From Saururus chinensis (Eukaryota; Streptophyta; Magnoliopsida; Piperales; Saururaceae): 64,000 bases of DNA. The notes below the pieces were generated by a model, which ran no database searches, was not told the DNA's origin, and saw nothing but the letters and a program-made list of their open reading frames with translations. The translations under genes were made by a program, and so were the position numbers. Location: positions 54,059,351 to 54,123,350 of the forward strand of contig CP141140.1 of assembly GCA_035235625.1 (NCBI GenBank), given 5' to 3'. Position 1 is the first letter of the stretch. The number at the start of each line of letters is the position of its first letter. Positions 54,545 through 64,000 of this stretch are shown here, in pieces.

Positions 54545-56780
54545 AGTTCCATATGTGTGAGGCCCCACATTGACAACCATCGAATTGAGAATCGACGGTG
54601 CAAAGGGGCACAACTTGTGTGCCCCCTTAGCTATGTACGTCGTTGAATCAAAATCCAATATCCTACTTGGATGGGGCTCATGCTAAAGTATGTGACCCTA
54701 TCTCATACAACTAGGACTGAAATTATTAATTTAATTTTTTTCAAAGATGCAACTTTTACATTTAAAGTTATGATGTCAAATATTTCCATTGAAGGTTTCG
54801 GGTTCGATTTTATTCTAAGCAATTTACAATTGTTTGCAGCTCATGCCCATATTTTCTCATTAACTTGTCTACTAGTTAATTTTTGACATTCAGCTTCCAA
54901 TTGTGGTAATTGAGCCTCACATGATGTTGTTACTTGAATTTGAGTAGGAAGTTCCCCATGCTTTTGTTTACCCTTGCCCATTTCCACATCCAAAATTCTA
55001 TCAAATTCATTTCATAGTTCACTTGATTGAAATAATGTTTGTGAATATGATGTTCCTCTCTTGTTTAAAGTCTTTTCAAGCATTTGTTCCCTTGCCTCAT
55101 TCACCATTTCATCTCACCTTGGACTCTAATCATTAAATTAAGATTGTTTTATCTTATCGATAGCTCTAGTCTCAACTTGCTCACCTACTTTCACAAACAT
55201 CATCTTACTCCCCATATAATAATAAATTTGATCTATGTATTATCTTGTATTTAAATTTAATAATATATCATTTAATATATAAATGCAATATATATAATGG
55301 ACAAAAAATTGAAAATTATAAATTATATTTTAAATAATATTTTTTTATAAATCAAATAATATATTATTTAATATATAATTATTTGGCTCAAAATTCTATA
55401 GTCCATAGGGACGGGGCTCACTCTAACACAGGTGAGGCTAGTGTCACTCACACGTGACTAAAAAATTTAATTTATTTTTTTGTACTCTGGTGTGATTGGG
55501 GGAAGCAGTGCGAACTCCACTGGCAAGAGTTTGATGCATAGGAGCCCCTCCTCTCCACCTCTTCTGGGCAGGCAGTAGGGGAGAGGGGGGGTTTAGAGGT
55601 GGATGGGTGTGTGGGGGGGAGGGGGAGCTGGAGGGGTGCGGGACTCCCGGTAGGATGAGGAGTCTGGCACCCCACCTTTGCTCCTCCTCTGGCTGATAGT
55701 AGAGAGGGAGGAGAACTGGACTCCAGTGCCCCGGAGCTTCTCATGAGGGGGAGGGGAGGGGAGGGGAGGGTAGTATGAAATTCTACGATCCACAATGCCA
55801 GAGATTTTTTGTACTAATTTATTATATATTTAAATAATATATTATTTAATATAGATAACATATATTAAATAAATTTTATATTATTTGCAATGTATAGATG
55901 TAAATGTCAAAAATAATATTATTTATATTTAATATTTATTATTAATAATATTATATTATTTAAGTATATTAATATATAATAAATAAGTACTAAAATTTTA
56001 AATTAATTTCATCAGTACGTGTGAGTGAGAGTGTACTCATGTGCATCAGCATGAGCCCCGGGCCTATGAACCGTAGAAACCTATATGTCGCAAATAATTA
56101 TAAATTATATTATAATTTTTTACTTAATAGATTTTGTTTAAATCAAATAGTATATTATTTAATATATAAATACAAGATAAATAATTAAGAAAAAATAAAT
56201 TAATTTTTTTAGTCCTATTTGTGTGAGCCTGGGGTTTGAGAGCTTCGGATCAAGATCCAATAGTGCAAAGGGGCATGCAACCTACTCGCCCCCTAAGTTA
56301 TGTACGTTGATGTATCGAAATCCGACTACTCACATAGCCTAGACTCACATTGATGTGTGGGAGATTATTCTCACACAAACCAAATTGAAGATATTAATTT
56401 CATTTTTTTGAAATCCGATGATAGAGTCAAGTCGTTATCCCAATCTAACACAATGAGACTAAATAAATTATTTAATTATGTTTAGATCCGTTGGCGTAAG
56501 GGGGCATGCAACCTATCTGCCTCCTGAGTTATTTGCATTGTCAAATTAGCCACAAAGCCTGGGCTTAAGCAAACAGGATTGAGCCTAGTCTGACACAAAT
56601 GTGACTAACTAAATTAATTTAATTTTCTTGAGATCCAATAGTGTAGGCGGGCATCCAACACCTACACATTGAGTCATGTTCATCATCAAATTGAAATTCG
56701 ACAACCCATAGAGCAAGGGCTCACGTTGACGTGCGTTAACTCTATCTGACAGATTTAGGACTTAAGAAATTAATTTAAAT
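54545..56780. repeat. Diverged interspersed units inside the insertion
   Basis: Similar blocks start near 54545, 56225, 56480 and 56640. They share wording: GGGGGCATGCAACCTACTCG or close variants, then CCCCCT.AGTTATGTACGT, then a GGGCTCACGTT-like block, then AATTTAATTTTTTT. Between them is AT-rich DNA with TTTAATATATAAAT motifs. Functions are unknown. Confidence 0.55.
55560..55771 (+). repeat. G-rich module with G-quadruplex potential
   Basis: Dense G runs, ending at 55745-55771 with a purine array of GGGGAGGGG units. A related G-rich module lies at 53940-54200. The two share the GGTGCCCCACC..CTCCTCCTTTGGC and GCAGTAGGG wording, so they are a duplicated module. Open frames here on the - strand are low-complexity Pro/Ser and not genes. 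Confidence 0.7.
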
Positions 56781-56883
56781 GTTTTTCTGCAATTATGCAT
56801 CATATCTTTATATATTGTAAAATATATTATGTTCTATAAATAAAATATATTAAATATAAATTAATATTTAAAATAATACTATT

Positions 56884-58360
56884 TGTTACGTCACAAATTG
56901 GGATATGTCGTTTGTCGATTTTGTTAAACGTGAGAAGTTGAGAATAATTATTAATTTTTGGTGGCAGATTTGTCAAAATGAAGAGCAGAACTCCCCTTTG
57001 TGGGTAGAACTCGAAGAAACAAGCATAACAAGTAAAGAATGTGATAAATGGAAGTCGGGAGACAAAGTTACAACCTCAAAAAGCATGCCTAATAGGCGGG
57101 ACCACTTGAAATGATCAGGTTAACCTCACTTAAATGGTTTAATTTTGTTGGGCTCGTCAATATGAGCTCAACTGTAAGCGAATCCAAGTTTGGTATAGAA
57201 AGATACAAATGTTTGAAGAAATAAAATATTTAAAAAAACAAGAGTTGAGCACCACATAGTCGCGACGGGCGCGCGTGATACATGGCAGCCCCGCGCATCA
57301 TGTGCAGGTGACATGCGCGTGATGTGCAAGCACCGCATTAGGGTTCACTGTCAATTTTGGCAGCATGGGGCCTATAAAAAGGGGTAATGGGTTTTTTGGA
57401 AAGCAATACCACATTTTCTTCGTTTCTTGGTCATTCTAAGTCTGATTTAATCCATTTAAAAGGTGTTCTTGACTAAATTATTGGTGCTCTTTGAAATAGA
57501 ATAGTCCATTCCTCAAGTTATGCACTCTAGAAGGGGGAAATGGTCTAGGGAAAGAGGAGGCTTTGTCCTCTACTATCGGGCTGTAAAGAGAGAAGCATCC
57601 CAGGTAAGGGGAGGCTTTGCCTACCACTTTTGGGCAAGTAGAAAGAAAAATATTTTTGAGTTAGGGGGATTATGTCCGCCGCTTAAGGATGTGGAATTAG
57701 AGACACATCTCTGGGTAAGGAGAGGTTATGTCTGTCATTTCTGGGTGAGAAAGGAAAAAGTCAAGAAGAGGCTCCACCCAATGTCTTTGGACTTGAAGAG
57801 GAGTATGCCTTCAAGGCATGAGCAATGTTGAATGTCGTTACTTCCAAAAATCATAGGGGAGTAAACATTTACGTTGTTTCGATTTTAATACATATTTACA
57901 TAAATGTGTGTATCATAAGTGGCTAACTTAAGATGCTGAATGAGTTATATGCTTTGCCCTAATACGTTGTGTTCTAATATGATCCGATGTGATCTAATTT
58001 GCTTTGATGTGTTTTGCTTTGCTCTGTGATAGGATGAGATATTTGATTGCGATGATTTATTAGCTTCTATTTGACTCCGATGTTTTTATTAGATTTTTGT
58101 ATAACTCCAAATGTTTTATCGGATTATATGTATATAAAATATATGATTTTGTACTGCTTGATGTATGTATTAGTCGTTATGCAAAACTACGTTCGAATCT
58201 GATTGTATTGGAATGACATTGGAGATCTTATCAAATAGTACGTAGGCAACCAACGACATGACAATGTTGGCCCAATCCAAATTAGTTATGAATATATGCT
58301 TTGTTTTCACCTACGCGTGGCAAAGCTTTGAAGCTCTGTAGTGTGTAGAGGTACGTGACA
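56884..58360 (+). repeat. LTR copy of the 38410 family, sense on +
   Basis: Matches the solo LTR in reverse complement: the GGGCTCGTCAATATGAGCTC block near 57149, a TATA box (TATAAAA at 57373-57379), a ~56-60-bp tandem array at 57530-57790, and the ATATGATTTTGTACTGCTTG..GATGTATGTATTAG block near 58140-58175. It begins near TGTTACGTCACA (56884) and may end at GTACGTGACA (58360). No target duplication was found. It sits inside the 53536-58780 insertion. Confidence 0.65.
57530..57790 (+). repeat. Diverged tandem array, about four units, in the second LTR copy
   Basis: Units begin GGTAAGGGGAGGCTTTGCCT or similar, about 56-62 bases apart, and correspond to the reverse complement of the 39350-39797 units. 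The frame 57520-57831 is open across it only because the repeat lacks stops in that frame, so it is not a gene. Confidence 0.7.
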
Positions 58361-58780
58361 CCTCTCACACACAAAAGATGCTTCCTTGTTTAAGGAAAAA
58401 AAATTTAATTTAAGATTTTTAGACCATGAATCAACCCAAGTTTTTACACAAATAATCCATTATAAAATTCTAGTTATATATTTTTCCTTAAAGAATAGTA
58501 TTTGTGACATTTATTTACAAACATTGCAAATATTGTTAACTAGTTGCGACGTTTCTCTATAAACGTCCCAACCCTATTGGCACTTATTCATAAACGCGTC
58601 AAATAATTCATTGTAAGTTTTTTTATATTTTTTAAAAAAGAATAATATTTGTGACATTTATTTACAAACATCACAAATAGGAGCCCTATTTGCGACATTT
58701 AAGAATAAGCATCTCAAATAGAAATGTTTTTGTGACACTTTTTTAAGCATTGTAAAAAACCTTTTTTAGCGAATCTTTTA

Positions 58781-59035
58781 AGTGTGTTGTGACAATAATA
58801 GTGCTATTGCATTAGCTAAAAATTGTGCATTCCATGTTAGAATGAAGTATATTGACATCAAATACCACTTTATCATTGAGATGGTGGAGGAGAAGAAAAT
58901 GTTCCTTGAGAAGATTTACACAAATGACAATCGAGTAGATATGTTTACCAAGGTGGTGATAGTGGAGAAGTTGAGCATTTTCTTAACTTCCATTGATCTT
59001 CTACACTAGAGGACTAATAATAAATAACCACTTAT
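58781..59035 (+). mobile_element. Ty1/copia element, 3' part (RNase H end and polypurine tract)
   Basis: The frame from 58782 reads CCDNNSAIALAKNCAFHVR, MKYIDIKYHFI, then a TKVV block near 58953. This is the C-terminal RNase H region of copia pol. A polypurine tract AAGTGGGAGA at 59051-59060 follows, as expected just before a 3' LTR. Orientation and family fit the copia part at 50300-53535, so both belong to one split element. Confidence 0.8.
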
Positions 59036-59106
59036 CAGATTGATCACTTTAAGTGGGAGATTAATTATAAAAAGTTAAAGTCCGACTAGGCTATGAAGAT
59101 TTGTTG

Positions 59107-59311
59107 TAACACTTCATTTGTCCAAAATTAATAGCTCTATTTGACAAAAAAGTTTCTTCTATATTAATAGCTTCATTTTGTTAAATTTGAGTGATTGGAT
59201 ACGTAAAAACGAGCATCAGCTTATGTTTCCTTTACTAAGATGTGGGTTTTGACCATTTAATATAATCTACTATTTTTTTAAATGCAGCTATTCATATAGA
59301 CAGAGGAAGTA
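59107..59311. mobile_element. Stowaway-like MITE, 205 bp
   Basis: Same length, orientation and interior as 31049-31253 (AATAGCTTCATTTTGTTAAA, AGATGTGGGTTTTGACCATT). Left end TAACACTTCATTTGTCC and right end GACAGAGGAAGTA. It interrupts the start of the copia 3' LTR region. Confidence 0.75.
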
Positions 59312-59319
59312 TATGTAAG

Positions 59320-60217
59320 TAGGGCTGCAATTTTTAAGGGTTGACGTGTCCGCCTGACCCTACCCGGCCTGAAAAACATAGGGTAAGGGCTTTAAAATTT
59401 TGAACCCGATCAAAGGCCAGGCAAAAAAAATTTAGGCCCAAGTCATTTAGCGCCAGGTAAGGGCCATGGGCAAAAAAGCCAGTAAGCCTAGCATGGCCCA
59501 CCCGTTCCACTAAACAAAAAATTTTGTGGTGCTAGGCTAACTCTTGCACTGTAATGCCAATTATGTTCTTCTTTTTCCTTCACAATATTAGTTTCTTGTG
59601 TGTTTGGGAATGGTGGATAAATGAATGTGTTATTGGGACTTGGGCAGTAGAGTACCTGAGGATATTATGTATATGGCATTTCATGCTTGCATGCAATTCA
59701 TGTACTCCCTTCTAAACTATTAAACGGAATAATTGATTTTTATTTATGAATAGATAACAAATGTTATTCTCACTTCTTACAATTTAGTTCATGTTTCTTC
59801 TCTTCAAATTCCTATCTTACTATTTTTTCGTGTTGGTGATTCTTGTGGGGGGTAGAAATTGGTTCTTACTAGGAAATAGGAAAGTTGTCACTCAATGTCC
59901 AAGTTTGTTTCAGTGAATTATTGTCTCTAAATGCACTTGCCAAGATTGAAATGATTGTTGTGTGCATTAGTTGTTAGATTTCAAGTGTATACACGGGCTA
60001 AATATGTCAACTCATTATGAATATTTATTTTAGGTATTTTTACTCATAATAAATTAAAAATTAAAAAGCCCCAAAAACCCTAAGCCCGGCCTAAGCTAGC
60101 TTAGGGACAGCATTTCAAAAGTCTGCCTAGGGCCAGGGTAGGGCTAAGGCCGAGATATAAATTTTAGGGCTAGGGCCTTGCGTTGTCTCAGCCCTACCGG
60201 ACCCACTTAGAGCCCTA
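59320..60217. mobile_element. hAT-like non-autonomous element, about 898 bp
   Basis: Begins TAGGGCTGCAA and ends TTAGAGCCCTA, a 7-bp terminal inverted repeat TAGGGCT. The eight bases before (59312-59319, TATGTAAG) and after (60218-60225, TATGTAAT) match 7 of 8. An 8-bp duplication is the mark of hAT transposons. The GGCC/GGGCTAAGG-rich ends face each other. The interior is AT-rich and has no transposase. Confidence 0.7.
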
Positions 60218-60755
60218 TATGTAATGTTATAATTGTATTTTAACTTGATATATGTATTGATCTAGTTTATAATATTTGTTTGTAGGGCAGGTAGGTTTGA
60301 GTAAGTGTGCTGCTAAATGGCCCTGCCAAATAGACTCGAATTACCTCGAGTCAGCTAGCACAAAATTTAGCTCGTCTCTTTAGGAAAAATTAAATAAATA
60401 ATATTAAAAAATATATTTAATAAAATATCAAAGAGATAATTTTTTTTTCCAAAATAGTGTTCTAGCATGCCATAGGCGCTAACACTTTTTTTTTTTTAAT
60501 GAGGTTATATGTTTATGTGGTTATTAGGGTACTGAAGGGGTTATTGGGGTACATATAACCTCATTCTTTTTTTTTTATAATATTCTTAATTTTGCCACAC
60601 AAACTAACGAAACATTTTAAAAGACAAAAAGGCTCTACCTTATTTTCTCTTCGACGAATCAAGTGACGAAACCTACAAAGGTCTTATTTTGGAACTAAAT
60701 TCTACCTTTATGTCATAGTGCCCCTGCTCCAGCTCTCTCCTTCTCCACAATCTAC
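60218..60755. other. AT-rich DNA, nothing recognised
   Basis: Contains poly-T runs and an inverted pair near 60494-60570 (AATGAGGTTATATG and CATATAACCTCATT around GGGTTATTGGGGT), a possible small foldback element. Confidence 0.35.
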
Positions 60756-61560
60756 TCATCCCTTTCTCTCGTAGGTCTCAGGCATATCGCTTATTCCAAG
60801 ATCGTTAGGCTTTCTAACAAAGACCCACAAGCCACTTCTAGCGCTAATCTTATATTCATATCTCCTCGTCGGTTCCTTTGAAGCCATGAACAATAAAGAA
60901 GAAGAAGAATAAGAAAAACCATTGACATTCTGTTGAGTTAAGATCAATATAAGCCGTGGTGGGTAAGTCAAATTCTTGCGTGAAGCCAGTCCAGAGCTCG
61001 TCACATTTCTACATAAAGAAGACTTCGAAGGGTGCAGAGAGCTAGGTCTTCTTTTTCTTAATACAAACTCGAAGCTCGGTCAGGAGATGGACTTTTTGCC
61101 GTAGAACCTGATGCAAAGACTGCTACGACTTCTGCAGAAATTAACTTCACTTTGGCTCTGGACTTTTCATCGCAGTACCTCTATAGGAGTTCATATTTTT
61201 CCTGCTGGTGTCGAGAATGAGCAATCCTTCACTGATGAGCTTACTGAGCGTGGCAGTTTTTCACTTTTTTAATGACTGTCTCTTTTCATCAATGGCCATG
61301 CAATTGGCATCTGAACGAACTGCACGTACTGTAATCTCACTATTCAAATGTTCAGTGTGATCTGTGATATTAGCTAAGTTGTTGAATGTGTCTTCACAAA
61401 CCCGCATCTAGTTGCCCCAAAATGCTATTTTGCGACCACTGATATCCTCGTACAAAAACGTGATTGAGAAAGCTCGGAGGTTGTCTCCAACCCAGAACAA
61501 CTCATTCTGTACTGTGATAATAACAGAGACCAAACATAAAAAGAAGGATGGTGGTAGTCT
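60756..61560 (-). pseudogene. Unidentified decayed coding-like stretch
   Basis: On the - strand, 61510-61160 stays nearly open in one frame (LFWVGDNLRAFSITFLYEDI, then RVCEDTFNNLANITDHTEHL, then AVRSDANCMAIDEKRQSLKK) with a few stops. A second frame is open at 61004-60756 (82 codons). The amino-acid make-up looks like real protein rather than random DNA, but I cannot name the family. Interpretation as a broken gene, retrogene or transposon fragment is open. Confidence 0.3.
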
Positions 61561-61879
61561 TAAACCTCTTTTTTTAGACCTATTGGACGGGAAAAAGTAG
61601 TGAATTTTATGATGTCAGGGGACTCACTTTTCCTATTTAACAAACTGGTCTACGACTTATGTATTAAAAAAACAGGTGTATAAAAATCATTTTTTAAGAA
61701 AGAAAGAATCTAACAAAATTAGCCTAAGTTGCAAGGACGAAAATAAGGAAATGCTTTAAAAAAAAAAGGTATTGGTACTAGTTGCCATGCTAGCGTTTAC
61801 ATGGCTATTTGAATACTATTTTGAAAAAATAATTTTCTCTTTATGATATTTTGTTAAATATTTTTTTAATATTATTTAA

Positions 61880-62140
61880 TTTATTTTCCCGCTCTAATAT
61901 TAGTTGCTTTATTTACATCCTTTGAAATGTGTTCTAATATACAAAAACATTTTTCATATCTTCTAAGTGACATATTAATAGCTTTACTTATAAAAATAAT
62001 ATTTTTTATTGAATTGTGAGACTCTTTAACTTCTGAGATATTTTTTTAAGTACAAATTAAGCCACATGGAGCTATTTATATAGTACAAATTATTTTCTCG
62101 AAAAGAGACACTAAATTGGGATAGAAAGAGTATTAAAAAA
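61880..62140. repeat. Possible decayed Stowaway-like MITE
   Basis: The wording ACATATTAATAGCTTTACTT near 61970 and the ending GATAGAAAGAGTA near 62120 resemble the 205-bp MITE family. Ends are not well matched. Confidence 0.35.
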
Positions 62141-62149
62141 ATAATAAAA

Positions 62150-63340
62150 CATATAAAAAGAGCTGACCCTGGTCCAGTTTGAGGTGAGCAAAGTCGGCAC
62201 CAACTCAGCTATTTCGGCCCCTACTTTTCAGCCTATTTCAGAGCATCGGTAGAGGGAAGTGAATAGGTCTTTTAGCTGTAGATGGGCTTGCTATGATGGA
62301 AAAGCAAGGAGCAGTTAATTCGTTATTGAGCCCAAGGCCTTTCGTTATCCAACTTTAAGCTATAGATAAGTATTCCTAATCTCTTTTGTCGTGATCTCTT
62401 TCTTCCTCTCTTATTTTGTTTTTATTTTGTGCTAAAGTCTCTCTCTTCCCCTTGCCTCAGCTTTAGATGCTATTTGGGTAAGAGAAAATACTATGGCCGC
62501 CCTCAAAGGCCCACTTTTAGCCAAAGCTCACACACCACGTACTTAAGGCTAACACCAAGCTAAGCTAGGGCTGGCTAGAGCAGGGCTCTTGATTTAGCCT
62601 ATTATCTTATTTTTTGGGTTGGGTTGGGTTGGGGGGCTGGACCTAGCATTAGCCTAGCCTAGTAGCCTATTTACAAGCCTTGGCCCTGGCCCTAGCCACA
62701 CTCTAAGCAGTTTAGGGACTGGGATTGGGTGGTGCATACATTTTTTTTTTAATAAAAATTTAAGTGGGGTTCCACTAGTTGACCTCATTTTTACAGGTTA
62801 GGTAGGGCCATGCTGACATGTCAACCAATAAAAGTTTCACCCTTACCTGGACTTAGGCAGGCCTAAAAAATCCAACCTTGGCTAGGGCCAGGCTGTAAGC
62901 TATTTTTTTTACCTCTGTTTAATTTTTTATATTTTTTCATAAAAATTTATTTTTTTAATAGAAAAGTTTATAACCTTTGTGTACAGTTCCACTAGTGGGC
63001 ACTAGATTAGGATCATTTACAACTATCTATGATGACTGAAAACTTAGAATCTCTTACACTTCTTTAAAATATGCAACCTCCTCCTTTCTTCCTTCCCTTC
63101 TATTGAATTTGAAATTATTCAAATCAGTTCAAATAGTCTTTTTTGAACTTTGGGCTAGGCCAAATGTGCTTGTGAGCTTTTTGCCCCCCAAATCCTAGCC
63201 TAACCTTATTTTAGGGCAGGCCTCAAAATTTAAAGCCCAACCTTAGGGCTGGGCTTGAAAATGTATGACCTTAACCCACATTTTTATAGGTCGGGTAGGT
63301 TGGGCCGGCTTCACCCCGACACTTAGTAGGACTAACATGG
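62150..63340. other. GGCC-rich, hAT-like or other repeat remains
   Basis: Stretches 62500-62900 and 63160-63320 are rich in CTAGGGCTGG/GGGCC/GCCTAGCC wording, much like the ends of the hAT-like element at 59320. They may be the two ends of another such element. Neither border nor a target duplication was established. No gene was seen. Confidence 0.35.
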
Positions 63341-64000
63341 TTATTTAAAATTATCTTTTTGGGGTGGTTTCTCCTTGTTATGTTTTTTATCTTATAGAAA
63401 GCTTATATATGGACTCCAATTTTTGCTCACTTCCTCGGTATTTCCTAATACCCCACAATTTTTATCATTCACCTCATTTTTTTTATATAAAATTTTAAGT
63501 ATATTCGAGATTTCATAATTTTCACTCTCCTTCTGCCCTTTTTGGTGTCGATTGTCAATGGCATTGATCCCATTGCCGACGTGTCAAGGGCATCAGCCTC
63601 ATCGTCAGCACCATCCCTCCCCCTCCCCTTTCCTAGCCCCATTCCCAGCCATACCTCCCTTTTATGGCTCTACCTAATCCCTTCCTATCCCCTTTCTCTT
63701 CATGATCACCCTTTAGGCATGGCCATCGGGAGGGCAAAGCTAAGAAGATGGTTTCATCCTGGTCCAACCTCCTCACCACCAGTAGTGAAGCTAAAGGGGT
63801 GCCCAGCGGGACATACCTACTCCCAACAAAGGCAACGTGCTCTTGCCCTCACTTAGGAATAACCACCCCCTTTAACTTCACTGACAATGCAATAAGGAGG
63901 TCGGGGCTGTGCAGAATATGAAAATAGGCTACCATTATTTTCTTCTACAAAACTGTGCCCTAGACCAACTTGTTCAACTTAAGGGAAAAAAGATAATTTT
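63341..64000. other. Window end, C-rich stretch, nothing recognised
   Basis: 63590-63720 is C/T-rich and gives a 104-codon low-complexity Pro/Ser frame on + (63542-63856) that is not recognisable as a gene. Confidence 0.35.

Larger units (their letters stand above)
53536..58780. mobile_element. ~5.2-kb insertion splitting the copia element, probable non-autonomous DNA transposon
   Basis: Both arms (53540-53930 and 58480-58770) carry many copies of a short motif in both directions: GTTGC/GTCAC/GCGAC, then T-rich spacer, then AAACGTC or AAACATC, then ACAAATAG or CTAATAG. These form hairpin-like subterminal repeats, as in several plant DNA transposon superfamilies. The interior has G-rich modules, diverged tandem units and a copy of the LTR family. 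No transposase was recognised. The ends share only a short AAAAAAGTGT inverted match, so the exact borders and superfamily (CACTA, Mutator or other) are unresolved. About 150 residues of copia pol that should lie between the two copia parts are missing. Confidence 0.6.

Noticed and set aside
57520..57831. 103-codon open frame with repeated Gly/Phe/Trp wording
   Set aside because: It is the translation of the LTR tandem array; the same array in the other LTR copy is not open in a matching frame.
56879..58365. Target-site duplication for the second LTR copy
   Set aside because: Flanks CTATT and CCTCT do not match; the borders are uncertain or one end is truncated.
63542..63856. 104-codon Pro/Ser-rich frame on +
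   Set aside because: It comes from C/T-rich DNA and lacks any recognisable domain or splice context.

Overview
The window looks like nuclear DNA of a flowering plant, probably a dicot or early-diverging lineage rather than a grass. The evidence is AT-rich DNA, genes with many GT-AG introns, three plant-type genes, and abundant plant retrotransposons and MITEs. The species cannot be fixed from sequence alone. No bacterial features, CRISPR arrays or rRNA genes were seen.

Three cellular genes are well supported. (1) MAD1, the spindle assembly checkpoint coiled-coil protein, is on the + strand. Fifteen exons lie between 1147 and 24918, and the first ~60 codons are missing, probably upstream of the window. 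(2) A five-exon GDSL esterase/lipase is on the - strand at 25550-27465, tail-to-tail with MAD1, with all four catalytic blocks intact (366 aa). (3) A five-exon NRT1/PTR-family transporter of the NPF4.6/NRT1.2/AIT1 type (606 aa) is on the + strand at 45022-48637. Their functions (mitotic checkpoint, secreted lipid/ester hydrolysis, nitrate/abscisic acid transport) show no obvious link.

Most of the rest is transposable-element debris. MAD1 introns hold a LINE relic, a Ty3/gypsy protease relic, a decayed Ty3/gypsy pol, an antisense Ty3/gypsy element with both LTRs and a perfect initiator-tRNA-Met primer binding site but most of pol deleted, a second LINE fragment, a copia RT fragment and a MITE. 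The 27.5-45 kb intergenic region holds Stowaway-like MITEs, a copia C-terminal relic, another Ty3/gypsy relic, and a 2.1-kb solo LTR with an exact 5-bp target duplication (AGTGG) and an internal array of ~56-bp tandem repeats. The 50-60 kb region is a nest: a Ty1/copia element is split by a ~5.2-kb insertion. That insertion has hairpin-like subterminal repeats and G-rich modules, and itself contains another copy of the solo-LTR family. Just beyond it are a 205-bp MITE and an ~898-bp hAT-like element with a 7/8 target duplication.

No clearly new biological system was found. The most distinctive points are the TE-loaded but exon-intact MAD1 gene with a probable GC-AG intron, the LTR family with tandem repeats downstream of its promoter, and the layered transposon nest. 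Two coding-like stretches (42490-43032 and about 60756-61560, both -) remain unidentified.
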